From positions 1-40,172 of the forward strand of contig JAGXRB010000046.1 of assembly GCA_018336075.1 (NCBI GenBank): a stretch of 40,172 nt of DNA. Direction: 5' to 3'. The notes beneath the pieces are model-generated. The model had not been told where the DNA came from. It ran no database searches and worked only from the letters and a program-made list of their open reading frames with translations. Of the stretch, positions 1-7,403 are shown piece by piece. Source of the stretch: Bacteroidota bacterium. GTDB taxonomy: Bacteria; Bacteroidota; Bacteroidia; Bacteroidales; F082. A program made the translations under genes and the position numbers. Position 1 is the stretch's first letter; each line of letters begins with the position of its first letter.

Positions 1-181
1 GTTTACGTACACTTGACTGGTGGATAATTTTAGGAAAAACTTCTTTTCCTGTACCACTTTCACCTGTAATCAAAACAGTCAGGTCAGTGGGCGCAACCTG
101 CACAGCCACTTGAATTGACCTCTCCAGAAAACTGTCGTGGCCAATAATTCCGAACCGTTGCTTTATCGCTTGAATATCCAT
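1..181 (-). CDS. Sigma-54-dependent transcriptional activator (AAA+), N-terminal part only
   Basis: Partial gene; it runs off the left edge, so only the first 60 residues are visible. The translation opens MDIQAIKQRFGIIGHD and carries a Walker A motif GESGTGKE at about residues 43-50, preceded by VAPTDLTVLI. This is the start of the AAA+ domain of bacterial enhancer-binding proteins, which hydrolyse ATP to open sigma-54 RNA polymerase complexes. The AAA+ domain begins almost at residue 1, so there is no N-terminal receiver or sensor domain. Such short forms are known in Bacteroidota. Whether a C-terminal Fis-type HTH follows cannot be seen. The start is the ATG at 179-181, 58 bases downstream of pheT on the same strand. 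Confidence 0.85.
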   Translation of the reverse strand, partial: MDIQAIKQRFGIIGHDSFLERSIQVAVQVAPTDLTVLITGESGTGKEVFPKIIHQSSVRK

Positions 182-239
182 TTATTTTACCGCTTATACT
201 GTTTAAAGTGCTAAAGATACGAAATTTGGGACAAAATTG

Positions 240-2702
240 TTAACGTAAAACAGCCCCCAGATGTTGCTCAAATGCTGATTGCAGTTTTTGCATGCATTTA
301 TCGATAAGCTTGTCGGTAAGGGTTTTTTCTTTGTCGACCAGGCTGAAACTTACGGCATAGGATTTTTTACCTTCTGCAATTTTTTCACCTTCATAAACGT
401 CAAAAATATTCACCTCCTGCAGCAAGTCAGGCTCCGTTTTGTGCGCAATTGTTTTTATGTCTTCGAAAGGGATTGCTTTGTCAATTACCAGCGCAAGGTC
501 ACGACGTACAGCCGGAAAGCGAGACACAGCTTCATATTTAACCTTGCTTACCGGAAGTGATTTCAATAAATTCTCCCAATGAATGTTCGCATAAAAAACA
601 ACTTTTCTGATATCAAAAATTTTCGTTGTGGCCTGACTGAGCTTTCCAAACCGAAGCAGTTCAGTCTTGCCAAGTGAATAAACAAGTGCCACATCAAAAA
701 GCTCATCTGAAAGCTCAGTAACTGTGAGCGCATTGCGCTCAATACGGAGTTTTCTTAAAATTGCTTCAACATAAAACTTCATATCGTAGAAATCTAATGG
801 AGCAGAGATGGTATTCCAGTTTTCTGACTGCTTGTCGCCTGTGAGAAAAATATCGAGTTGCAGACTTTCGTTGTAGGCATCAAGTGCTTCTTTGTTTTTA
901 GTTTTTTCACTTGCAAACTGATATACTTTGCCAAACTCAAATAATTTAAGGTCGCTTGCTTTGCGATTTTGGTTGTATGCAATACTTTCGAGTCCGCCAA
1001 AAAGCAGCGACTGGCGCAATACATCAAGGTCTTTGCTCAGTGGATTCAACATTTGAACATTTTTCTCTATCTCAAATGCGGGATGTTTTTCGCTGTAATC
1101 CGACCGGGTGAGCGAATTGTTCATGATTTCCTGTAACCCATTTGCCACAAGCATATCCGAAACAGCATGTTGCAGTTTATCCGGATCAATTCCTTCACTG
1201 ATATTGATGGATGCGTTGAGTTTTGCAGGAATTTCGATGTTGTCATAACCATAAACACGCAACACTTCTTCAACAATGTCGGCCGGTCTGTATACGTCAA
1301 CTTTAAATGTAGGAACCAGCAAGATTGCTTCGTTTTGATCACTTTTCACCACTTCTACACCAAGATCCTCAAGGATGGAAAGTGCTTGTTCAGATGGAAT
1401 ATGCTGTCCTGCAATCTTATCGAGATACTCAAAACGAAAATGCACTTTTGCAGGCTCGATCGTTTTTGGATAAACGTCTTTAACTTCTGACGAGATCACA
1501 CCACCAGCAACTTCTTTGATCAACTGAGCTGCGCGCTTGAGCGCATAAACAGTGATTTCAGGATCAGCACCGCGCTCGAACCGAAACGAAGCGTCTGTCT
1601 GGAGACCGTGAAGCCTTGCTGTCTTACGGATAGTTTTGGAATCGAAACAGGCACTCTCAAGGAAAATGGCTGTAGTTTTTTCGGAAACACCTGAATGCAG
1701 TCCGCCGAAAACACCTCCAATGCACATGCCTTCTTCGGCATTGCAAATTATAAGATCGTTAGCGCTGAGTTTGCGTTCAACCTCATCCAAAGTGACAAAA
1801 GTTGTTCCTTCTGCCAGTTTTTGCACAACAACTTTGTTTCCTTTTACAGCTGAAGCGTCAAAAGCATGCAGTGGCTGACCTGTTTCAAACAAAACATAAT
1901 TGGTCACATCCACCACATTGTTTATTGGTCTTACACCAATTGCTTTCAAACGGTTTTTAAGCCATTCGGGTGAAGGCCCAATTTTAAGATTGGAAATGGT
2001 AATACCGGAATAACGCGGACAGGCTTCAGGATCAGCTATCTCCACCTCTATGTTGAGATCTGTATTTTCTACTTTGAAATCATCAACCGAAGGAAGTGAA
2101 AGTTTATATGACTTTTTGCTTTCACGGAAATTAAGAATTGCAGCTAAATCGCGCGCAACACCAATATGTGAGGCTGCATCAGAGCGGTTGGGCGTGAGTC
2201 CGATTTCAAAAATTACATCCTTTTCAACTGGAAAATAATGTGTTGCTGCTTTGCCAATCTCAACATCTTCTGGCAAAACCATAATGCCATCATGTGAGGT
2301 TCCAAGTCCGACTTCATCCTCGGCACAAATCATTCCTTCGGAAGCTTCGCCACGTATTTTACTTTTTTTGATCTGAAAACTATCTTCTCCGCTGTATAAA
2401 GTTGTCCCTATTGTTGCCACAAGTACTTTCTGGCCTGCTGCAACATTGGGCGCCCCACACACGATGGATAAAAGTTCGCCGCTTCCGATGTCAACTTTGG
2501 TAAGACTGAGTTTATCAGCGTTTGGATGTCTTTCGCAATGAACAACTTTTCCGGTTATAATGCCTTCCAGACTACCTTTAACAGATTCGAAAGGAATAAT
2601 ATCTTCTACCTCAAGACCGGCAGAGGTGAGTGCCTGTGAAACATATTCAGGCGATAAATCAACGGGCAGGTATTGTTTGAGCCAGTTATAGGAAATCTTC
2701 AT
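240..2702 (-). CDS. pheT: Phenylalanine--tRNA ligase beta subunit
   Basis: About 820 residues, the usual bacterial PheT length. It pairs with PheS to form the alpha2beta2 enzyme that charges tRNA-Phe in the cytoplasm. The order of domains fits the family: an N-terminal MKISYNWLKQYLP segment, an EMAP-type tRNA-binding domain (roughly 40-150, with HPNADKLSLTKVD), the B3/B4 editing domain with the NNVVDVTNYV and GQPLHAFD motifs (about 260-290), the B5 domain, and the C-terminal ferredoxin-fold anticodon-binding domain (RFPAVRRDLALVIDK). The ATG at 2702 is preferred over an upstream in-frame ATG at 2726 because homologues begin MKISYNWL. pheS is not in the window; separation of pheS and pheT is common in Bacteroidota. 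Confidence 0.97.
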   Translation of the reverse strand: MKISYNWLKQYLPVDLSPEYVSQALTSAGLEVEDIIPFESVKGSLEGIITGKVVHCERHPNADKLSLTKVDIGSGELLSIVCGAPNVAAGQKVLVATIGTTLYSGEDSFQIKKSKIRGEASEGMICAEDEVGLGTSHDGIMVLPEDVEIGKAATHYFPVEKDVIFEIGLTPNRSDAASHIGVARDLAAILNFRESKKSYKLSLPSVDDFKVENTDLNIEVEIADPEACPRYSGITISNLKIGPSPEWLKNRLKAIGVRPINNVVDVTNYVLFETGQPLHAFDASAVKGNKVVVQKLAEGTTFVTLDEVERKLSANDLIICNAEEGMCIGGVFGGLHSGVSEKTTAIFLESACFDSKTIRKTARLHGLQTDASFRFERGADPEITVYALKRAAQLIKEVAGGVISSEVKDVYPKTIEPAKVHFRFEYLDKIAGQHIPSEQALSILEDLGVEVVKSDQNEAILLVPTFKVDVYRPADIVEEVLRVYGYDNIEIPAKLNASINISEGIDPDKLQHAVSDMLVANGLQEIMNNSLTRSDYSEKHPAFEIEKNVQMLNPLSKDLDVLRQSLLFGGLESIAYNQNRKASDLKLFEFGKVYQFASEKTKNKEALDAYNESLQLDIFLTGDKQSENWNTISAPLDFYDMKFYVEAILRKLRIERNALTVTELSDELFDVALVYSLGKTELLRFGKLSQATTKIFDIRKVVFYANIHWENLLKSLPVSKVKYEAVSRFPAVRRDLALVIDKAIPFEDIKTIAHKTEPDLLQEVNIFDVYEGEKIAEGKKSYAVSFSLVDKEKTLTDKLIDKCMQKLQSAFEQHLGAVLR

Positions 2703-2723
2703 AGTTTTCAGTTTTTCGAGCTG

Positions 2724-2731
2724 CAAAATTA
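2724..2731 (-). promoter_or_regulatory. Candidate -7 box before pheT
   Basis: On the minus strand this reads TAATTTTG, matching the Bacteroidota -7 consensus TAnnTTTG. It lies about 22 bases before the chosen pheT start. No clear TTG -33 element sits at the usual 19-21 base spacing, so this is a weak call. Confidence 0.35.
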
Positions 2732-2845
2732 GGGATAAAATGTCAAAGTGTCATGTTTTGGAAACGCGATATTCATCGTTTGAAAAACAAAAGCAACACT
2801 TCTTCATCTTTGGCAGCAAAAAGCCTGTAATAAACATATACCCTT

Positions 2846-2889
2846 AAAAAAACACCCATGAGTGATCAAAGTATGACCGCTTCATGGGT
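2846..2889 (-). terminator. Rho-independent terminator of the symporter/porin operon
   Basis: ACCCATGA (2854-2861) and TCATGGGT (2882-2889) form a perfect 8-bp inverted repeat. Read on the minus strand the stem is followed by GTTTTTTT. It lies about 105 bases after the stop of the outer-membrane protein gene at 2994 and points the same way. The rest of the pheT to 2994 gap shows no gene. Confidence 0.7.
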
Positions 2890-2993
2890 ATCGGAGAATG
2901 ATGATTTTGGTTATTGGGTTTCTTCGTATTTTTCAGTGAATCATTCCTTGAAAATGCAAAATGTCAATTTTAAACTATTGATTTTCTGAAAAG

Positions 2994-4292
2994 TTAAAAA
3001 TTATAAATCGCTGAAAATAATATTCTTAAATTAGAAATATTTTCGCTTTCCGTAATCACGCCAAACTGGTCGCGGTTTAGTTTTCCATTGGCATCCTTGG
3101 TTGCATAGGCCGCAGTGGTATGTTCAAGCTCAGTTGCAAAATTGAATTTTCCCTGAATAAAAACAACCCTTGGCGAAAGTCTGATAACCGATTGCAAATT
3201 AGCACCTCTGGCAGTGGCATCAGTGCCGCCAACTTTGTTTGAATAAAAAAGAATGGATTCATTTGCACCCAGATTCTTTGTATAACCAGCCCAAAAAGCA
3301 TACTGAACTTTTTTACCGTTTGTATGAAACTCAGTCCAGGCAGTGAAATTATTCAGTGTTGTGTATGAAACGCTGTTTTTCAGTGAATCGGTAATTGCAT
3401 TCACGGCATAACCTCCAAGCATCAGCAGGTCGAACAGATTTTGCCCGTATATAGCCTGCAACTTAAAAGTAAAAGGTTCGGTTTTATACTTTACAAAAGC
3501 TGTTGCCGAAAGACCTGTCACTTTTTCATTTGTGATAAAGGTTTGCGCACCGTTTGTAGTTGTGAGCAGGGGTTGCAGCATTTTGTAATCCAGGCCTGCG
3601 CCAAAAAGTAGCTCTGTTTTTGCAGGTTCATTTTTGCTTTCATAGAATATCAAAGCACTCAAATCCGGCAAAGTTGCATAACGCAATGAGACAGAACCAA
3701 GCGGACTGGCAAAATCCCTTTGGGCTGAAACTGCAGCAGCAATAGTAATATTTCCTAACCGATGCTGCGCCCTGAATTGCGGATTTCTTGAAAAAGGCTG
3801 CATTGGCGAGCCAGTATTGAAAGAAATTACACCCGAAAAACAAGAAGAGATAAAAAATGGATGCCAATACTGACCAAAAAGCAATTCTGTCTTTTCCCAG
3901 TTCAGCTTTACGAAAGCATGCCGCAATCTGAAGCCATTGTTATCGATAAAAGCGGCATTTTCATTTCCAAAGAAGTCAGCTTCAATCACACCGGATGTCT
4001 TTGCTCCAAAGGCATCCGGACCAGAAATCTTACCTGTAATGCGTGTTTGTATCGACAAAAAATTGAACGAAGATTTATCATTGATATCTTTTCCATCAGC
4101 ATCAAAAACACGCTCTTTCGGGTAGAGCAGAAAATGTCCCTCCCTTATAGTGTAGTTTTCTCTGCTGTCAAAAAAGTAATCTGTTTTAACAAAGCCTGTG
4201 AAATTAATCCCATACTTTGGTTCATCCTTCTTTTCCTGTGCATGGCTGTAAAAGAAAACCATCAGAAAAAAGAATGCAAATATTCGTTTCAT
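2994..4292 (-). CDS. Outer-membrane beta-barrel (porin-like) protein
   Basis: 432 residues with a clear signal peptide (MKRIFAFFFLMVFFYSHAQ). The rest is rich in alternating, aromatic beta-strand segments and ends in the aromatic strand ILFSAIYNF, as outer-membrane barrels do. No specific family is recognised with certainty; the N-terminal GFVKTDYFFDSREN followed by a barrel resembles porin-like proteins often annotated as hypothetical in Bacteroidota. The gene begins 15 bases after actP on the same strand and is followed by a terminator, so it is the last gene of the DUF485-actP operon. By inference it could pass the symporter's substrate across the outer membrane. No T9SS sorting domain is present. 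Confidence 0.75.
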   Translation of the reverse strand: MKRIFAFFFLMVFFYSHAQEKKDEPKYGINFTGFVKTDYFFDSRENYTIREGHFLLYPKERVFDADGKDINDKSSFNFLSIQTRITGKISGPDAFGAKTSGVIEADFFGNENAAFIDNNGFRLRHAFVKLNWEKTELLFGQYWHPFFISSCFSGVISFNTGSPMQPFSRNPQFRAQHRLGNITIAAAVSAQRDFASPLGSVSLRYATLPDLSALIFYESKNEPAKTELLFGAGLDYKMLQPLLTTTNGAQTFITNEKVTGLSATAFVKYKTEPFTFKLQAIYGQNLFDLLMLGGYAVNAITDSLKNSVSYTTLNNFTAWTEFHTNGKKVQYAFWAGYTKNLGANESILFYSNKVGGTDATARGANLQSVIRLSPRVVFIQGKFNFATELEHTTAAYATKDANGKLNRDQFGVITESENISNLRILFSAIYNF

Positions 4293-4307
4293 GCTTCACG
4301 AATTATT

Positions 4308-6230
4308 TTAATCATTGTGGTAATTCTCCACTTTTGAATGATTGTCTTTTTGTGAAAGCAAAGATACTATCACCAAAACCAATGCTGCCAATGGAATTGA
4401 AATAATTCCCGGATTATCGAGCGGAATCGGTGCTGCGGCTTTATCCAGTCCATAACGTTCAAACATTGAAGGTGACAAAAGGATAATAAATACTGAACTT
4501 GCAATACCTGTCATAATTGACCATGAAATACCTTTTGCAGTAGTTTTTTCCCAGAAAAGAAGGAATAAAATTGATGGAAGATTGGCTGAGGCAGCTACAG
4601 CAAAAGCAAGTCCTACAAGGAAAGACACATTCATGCCTTTGAAAAGTATTCCAAGCGCAATAGCAAAAATACCTACCCCGAAAGCAGCATACTTGCCTGC
4701 TTTGACTTTTCTTCTGTCGTCCATTTTCATACCAAGGTAATTGTCCATAAAGTCGTGTGCAATTGCCCCTGATGAAGCTACTATAAGTCCGGCAACAGTG
4801 CCTAAAACAGTGGCAAAGGCAATGGCCGAAATGATAGAAAACAGCCCGACTCCAAAATATTTTGCCAAAAGCGGGCCTGACATATTGCTGCTTTCCAGGT
4901 CAATAACTCCGTTGAAAGATGCGCCAAGTCCCATATAAAGCGTCAGGATATAGAAAAATCCGATGGCAGCAATGGCAACAATGGTCGATTTGCGTGCAGC
5001 CCTCTGACTGGCTACGGTGTAATAGCGAATGAGGATGTGTGGCAGCGCAGATGTTCCAAGGAATAACGCCAGCATAAGTGAAACAAAATTCAGCTTTGTC
5101 CAGAAAGTAGCCCCTGCTTTGGAAGAAACTTTCAACAACAGACCTGGATTAATCATCTCTTTGCCTGATGTTGGTGTTTGATACCAGACAGTTGCCTGCG
5201 CTTCTTTTATTTCAGCTCTGGAAAATCTGATAAGTTCTGCGTTTTCAAGTGTTGAAAGAAATTCAAATGGTCCGAGCGGTCCGGTCTTGTCAACTTCCAC
5301 GCCATCAACCTCAATCTTGGTGAGATGACCCACCTGATAGAACTTTCCTGCTGATTTGGGTTCTCCGTTATAAAGCTTTGTGCCATCAGAAGCTGTGGAC
5401 ACAGAAAGCATTTCATTGAGCGTAGTAGAGTCAGATGAAAGCTTAAAGAATCTAGTAATTCCTTCCTTTTGGAGACTGACAAAAGTATGATTTGCATCTA
5501 TGGCATAAACATTTTCAAGTTTGTATTCGGGATCATCGACGCCGGTAAGTTTGTTGTCTTCAAAAACAGCCCCAACAGTGATAAATTTATGATAATCGCC
5601 GCCTGGATTGAGATTGAGTCCATTGGTAAGGATGTATCCGGTCAAAATAGTCGAAAAAATAATCAATAAAGCACCCTTAATGAATTGAACGTATGTTGTT
5701 GAGGTCATTCCAGCAGTGGCAACGATAAAAATAACGATACTACCAACAATCAAAACACCAACATAATGCGGCAGTCCAAGCAAAGGAACTACGAGGTCAC
5801 CTGCACCAACCATTTGAGGAATAAGGTAAAAAACAGAAACGATCAAAGTACTGAAAGACGCCGTCAGTTTGATCGATTTTGAATTGAAACGGGCGTCAAG
5901 CGCATCGGTGAAAGTGTATTTACCCAACCTTTTCAGCGGTTCGGCAACTAAAAACAAAGCTACTACCCAACCGGCAAGATATCCGATCGAATATAAAAAG
6001 CCATCATAACCTGAAAAGGCGATCATGCCGCAAATACCCAGGAAAGATGCAGCAGAAAGATAGTCTCCTGCGAAAGCGATTCCGTTAACGCCCCAATGGA
6101 TATTGCCGCCAGCAGCATAATATCCGGAAGCAGATTTTGTTTTTCTGGCAAAATAGAAAGAAAGCCCCAAAACGGCGGCTACAAATGTCATAAATATGAT
6201 GATTGCACCCGGTGAAACATTGTAAATCAT
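4308..6230 (-). CDS. actP: ActP-type cation/acetate symporter (SSS family) with a large loop insertion
   Basis: 640 residues. Sodium:solute symporter family inner-membrane carrier, closest in pattern to acetate permease ActP: AGGNIHWGVNGIAFAGDYLS (about 40-59), SGYDGFLYSIGYLAGW (73-88), LGKYTFTDALDARF (102-115) and GTSALPHILIRYYTV (392-406) all match ActP landmarks. It probably takes up acetate or a similar short carboxylate with Na+. Unlike enterobacterial ActP (about 550 residues), it carries a hydrophilic insertion of roughly 110-170 residues at about 205-375, between two membrane spans. The start is supported by a Shine-Dalgarno GGAGG about 8 bases upstream, rare for this phylum. It follows the DUF485 gene by 11 bases. 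Confidence 0.9.
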   Translation of the reverse strand: MIYNVSPGAIIIFMTFVAAVLGLSFYFARKTKSASGYYAAGGNIHWGVNGIAFAGDYLSAASFLGICGMIAFSGYDGFLYSIGYLAGWVVALFLVAEPLKRLGKYTFTDALDARFNSKSIKLTASFSTLIVSVFYLIPQMVGAGDLVVPLLGLPHYVGVLIVGSIVIFIVATAGMTSTTYVQFIKGALLIIFSTILTGYILTNGLNLNPGGDYHKFITVGAVFEDNKLTGVDDPEYKLENVYAIDANHTFVSLQKEGITRFFKLSSDSTTLNEMLSVSTASDGTKLYNGEPKSAGKFYQVGHLTKIEVDGVEVDKTGPLGPFEFLSTLENAELIRFSRAEIKEAQATVWYQTPTSGKEMINPGLLLKVSSKAGATFWTKLNFVSLMLALFLGTSALPHILIRYYTVASQRAARKSTIVAIAAIGFFYILTLYMGLGASFNGVIDLESSNMSGPLLAKYFGVGLFSIISAIAFATVLGTVAGLIVASSGAIAHDFMDNYLGMKMDDRRKVKAGKYAAFGVGIFAIALGILFKGMNVSFLVGLAFAVAASANLPSILFLLFWEKTTAKGISWSIMTGIASSVFIILLSPSMFERYGLDKAAAPIPLDNPGIISIPLAALVLVIVSLLSQKDNHSKVENYHND

Positions 6231-6241
6231 TGTTCTTCCTC

Positions 6242-6511
6242 CTATTTATTGTTCATATTATCTTCATATCTGGAGCAAACAGCGTTATAGATAAAGCCCA
6301 TCACAATAGCAAGTATTATGAGTCCGAATCCATAAACGATGGCCAGATTCTGCTTTCCGATAACATGTAATTCCAGAAGTTCGGGATCCATTAATCCGAT
6401 AAATACAAAGCCGATATAGACCAATGTATAACAAAGAAACAAGATTACTCCGAGTTTTGACTTTTTTGCGGCTGCTTTGTCAGCATCAAGTTTTGCAGCT
6501 GGTCCGTGCAT
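6242..6511 (-). CDS. DUF485 small membrane protein, partner of the symporter
   Basis: 89 residues with two membrane segments (about 22-42 and 57-77). The first ends in IGFVFIGLMDPELLE and the second contains YGFGLIILAIVMGFIYN, matching the DUF485 pattern seen in E. coli YjcH, encoded beside actP. Family members are thought to be accessory proteins of ActP-type symporters; their exact role is not settled. It is the first gene of the DUF485-actP-porin operon. The ATG at 6511 is preceded on the minus strand by AAGGAGG, a strong Shine-Dalgarno sequence. Confidence 0.88.
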   Translation of the reverse strand: MHGPAAKLDADKAAAKKSKLGVILFLCYTLVYIGFVFIGLMDPELLELHVIGKQNLAIVYGFGLIILAIVMGFIYNAVCSRYEDNMNNK

Positions 6512-6567
6512 AAATCCTCCTTATTTTATTAATGTTTGTGATTTTATTAACAATAAATTTTAGCTGT

Positions 6568-6575
6568 CAAAACTA
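6568..6575 (-). promoter_or_regulatory. Candidate -7 box of the symporter operon
   Basis: Minus-strand TAGTTTTG matches TAnnTTTG and lies about 57 bases before the DUF485 start. A TTG at the canonical distance is not evident, so an activator may be needed if this is the promoter. Confidence 0.4.
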
Positions 6576-6609
6576 TAGAATATCTGTCAATCTCCTTTCA
6601 TATTATAAA

Positions 6610-6635
6610 TTGATGCGCAACATTGATGTGCAACA
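6610..6635 (+). promoter_or_regulatory. Tandem Fnr-like operator in the divergent symporter/regulator promoter
   Basis: Two head-to-tail 13-bp units, TTGATGCGCAACA and TTGATGTGCAACA, lie side by side. Each resembles a Crp/Fnr-type palindrome with half-site TTGAT and a degenerate second half (AACAT and AACAA against ATCAA). The units sit just upstream of, and overlap the -33 position of, the regulator's promoter. They are also about 35 bases upstream of the candidate promoter for the symporter operon. By inference this is a binding site for the adjacent Crp/Fnr protein. Confidence 0.5.
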
Positions 6636-6647
6636 ACTTTTTTCGAT

Positions 6648-6655
6648 TATTTTTG
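6648..6655 (+). promoter_or_regulatory. -7 box of the Crp/Fnr gene
   Basis: TATTTTTG matches the Bacteroidota TAnnTTTG consensus 16 bases before the ATG. A TTG at 6623-6625, inside the second direct repeat, is 22 bases upstream, close to the usual -33 spacing. Confidence 0.55.
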
Positions 6656-6671
6656 GACAAAATATCACGAG

Positions 6672-7358
6672 ATGCGTTATTTGACAAAAGAAAACTGCCA
6701 GACTTGCAAGCTGAAATGCGATATCTATTTCACTGCCCGTGAAATGGGAATTGAGGCTGAACTGGCTCCGGAACATGTTGTTTACAAAAAGCATGAGCTC
6801 ATCTGCCGGCAAAATGCAGAAATCACACATGCAATCATTTTGATCGAAGGCAATGCAAAAATGTATATTGATGGGATGAACAACAAAAATATTATACTGA
6901 ATATTCTGCTGCCTTCCAATTACATAGGATTACTTTCGATATATGGTTCAACAACCTACGCATACAATGTTGCTGCTTTGAACGAATGCCGGACGTGTCA
7001 TGTGGACATCAATCTTTTGAAAAAACTGTATTACGAGAATCACAATTTTCTATTGAAACTAAATAATGCATTTGGAAATTCTGTGAACAATATCATGCAG
7101 AAACTTATTTCACTGAACCAAAAGCAAATACGCGGAAAAGTTGCAGAAAGCCTTTTATACCTTGCACAACTTTACGATGCAAACACATTTGAGCTCACGA
7201 TAACGCGTAAAGAACTCGGTGAACTTTCTGCTATTTCGGAAGAAAATGCTGTAAGGGTGCTCACAGAATTCAAAAATGAAGGAATCGTTGGCTTGGAAGG
7301 CAAAGAAATTAGTCTGAAAATGCCGGATTTACTGAAAAAGATTAGTGCATTTGGCTGA
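6672..7358 (+). CDS. Crp/Fnr-family transcriptional regulator with N-terminal cysteine cluster
   Basis: 228 residues: a cyclic-nucleotide-binding-like beta roll (about 30-125), a dimerisation helix, and a C-terminal winged helix with TRKELGELSAISEENAVRVL (about 178-197). The N-terminus has Cys9, Cys12 and Cys16 (CQTCKLKC), with Cys106 and Cys109 (CRTC) late in the beta roll. This layout recalls Fnr, where three N-terminal and one distal cysteine hold an oxygen-labile 4Fe-4S cluster, but the spacing is not identical. An alternative is a redox or metal sensor without a cluster. The recognition helix has Glu and Arg at the usual contact positions and Val where Fnr has Ser. The gene is divergent from the symporter operon, which it likely controls. 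Confidence 0.9.
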   Translation: MRYLTKENCQTCKLKCDIYFTAREMGIEAELAPEHVVYKKHELICRQNAEITHAIILIEGNAKMYIDGMNNKNIILNILLPSNYIGLLSIYGSTTYAYNVAALNECRTCHVDINLLKKLYYENHNFLLKLNNAFGNSVNNIMQKLISLNQKQIRGKVAESLLYLAQLYDANTFELTITRKELGELSAISEENAVRVLTEFKNEGIVGLEGKEISLKMPDLLKKISAFG

Positions 7359-7403
7359 AATTAATAGTTGAATTCTAATTGAATTAATAAATAAATCACC
7401 GGA

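Noticed and set aside
3861-4337. A 158-codon plus-strand open frame across the porin-like and actP gene ends
   Set aside because: It is antisense to two well-supported genes, has no recognisable domain or promoter, and its translation looks like a random reading of the opposite strand.
2994-6511. The symporter region as a genomic island
   Set aside because: Apart from the Shine-Dalgarno sites there is no integrase, tRNA, flanking repeat or evident composition break, so only a possible gene-level transfer is proposed.
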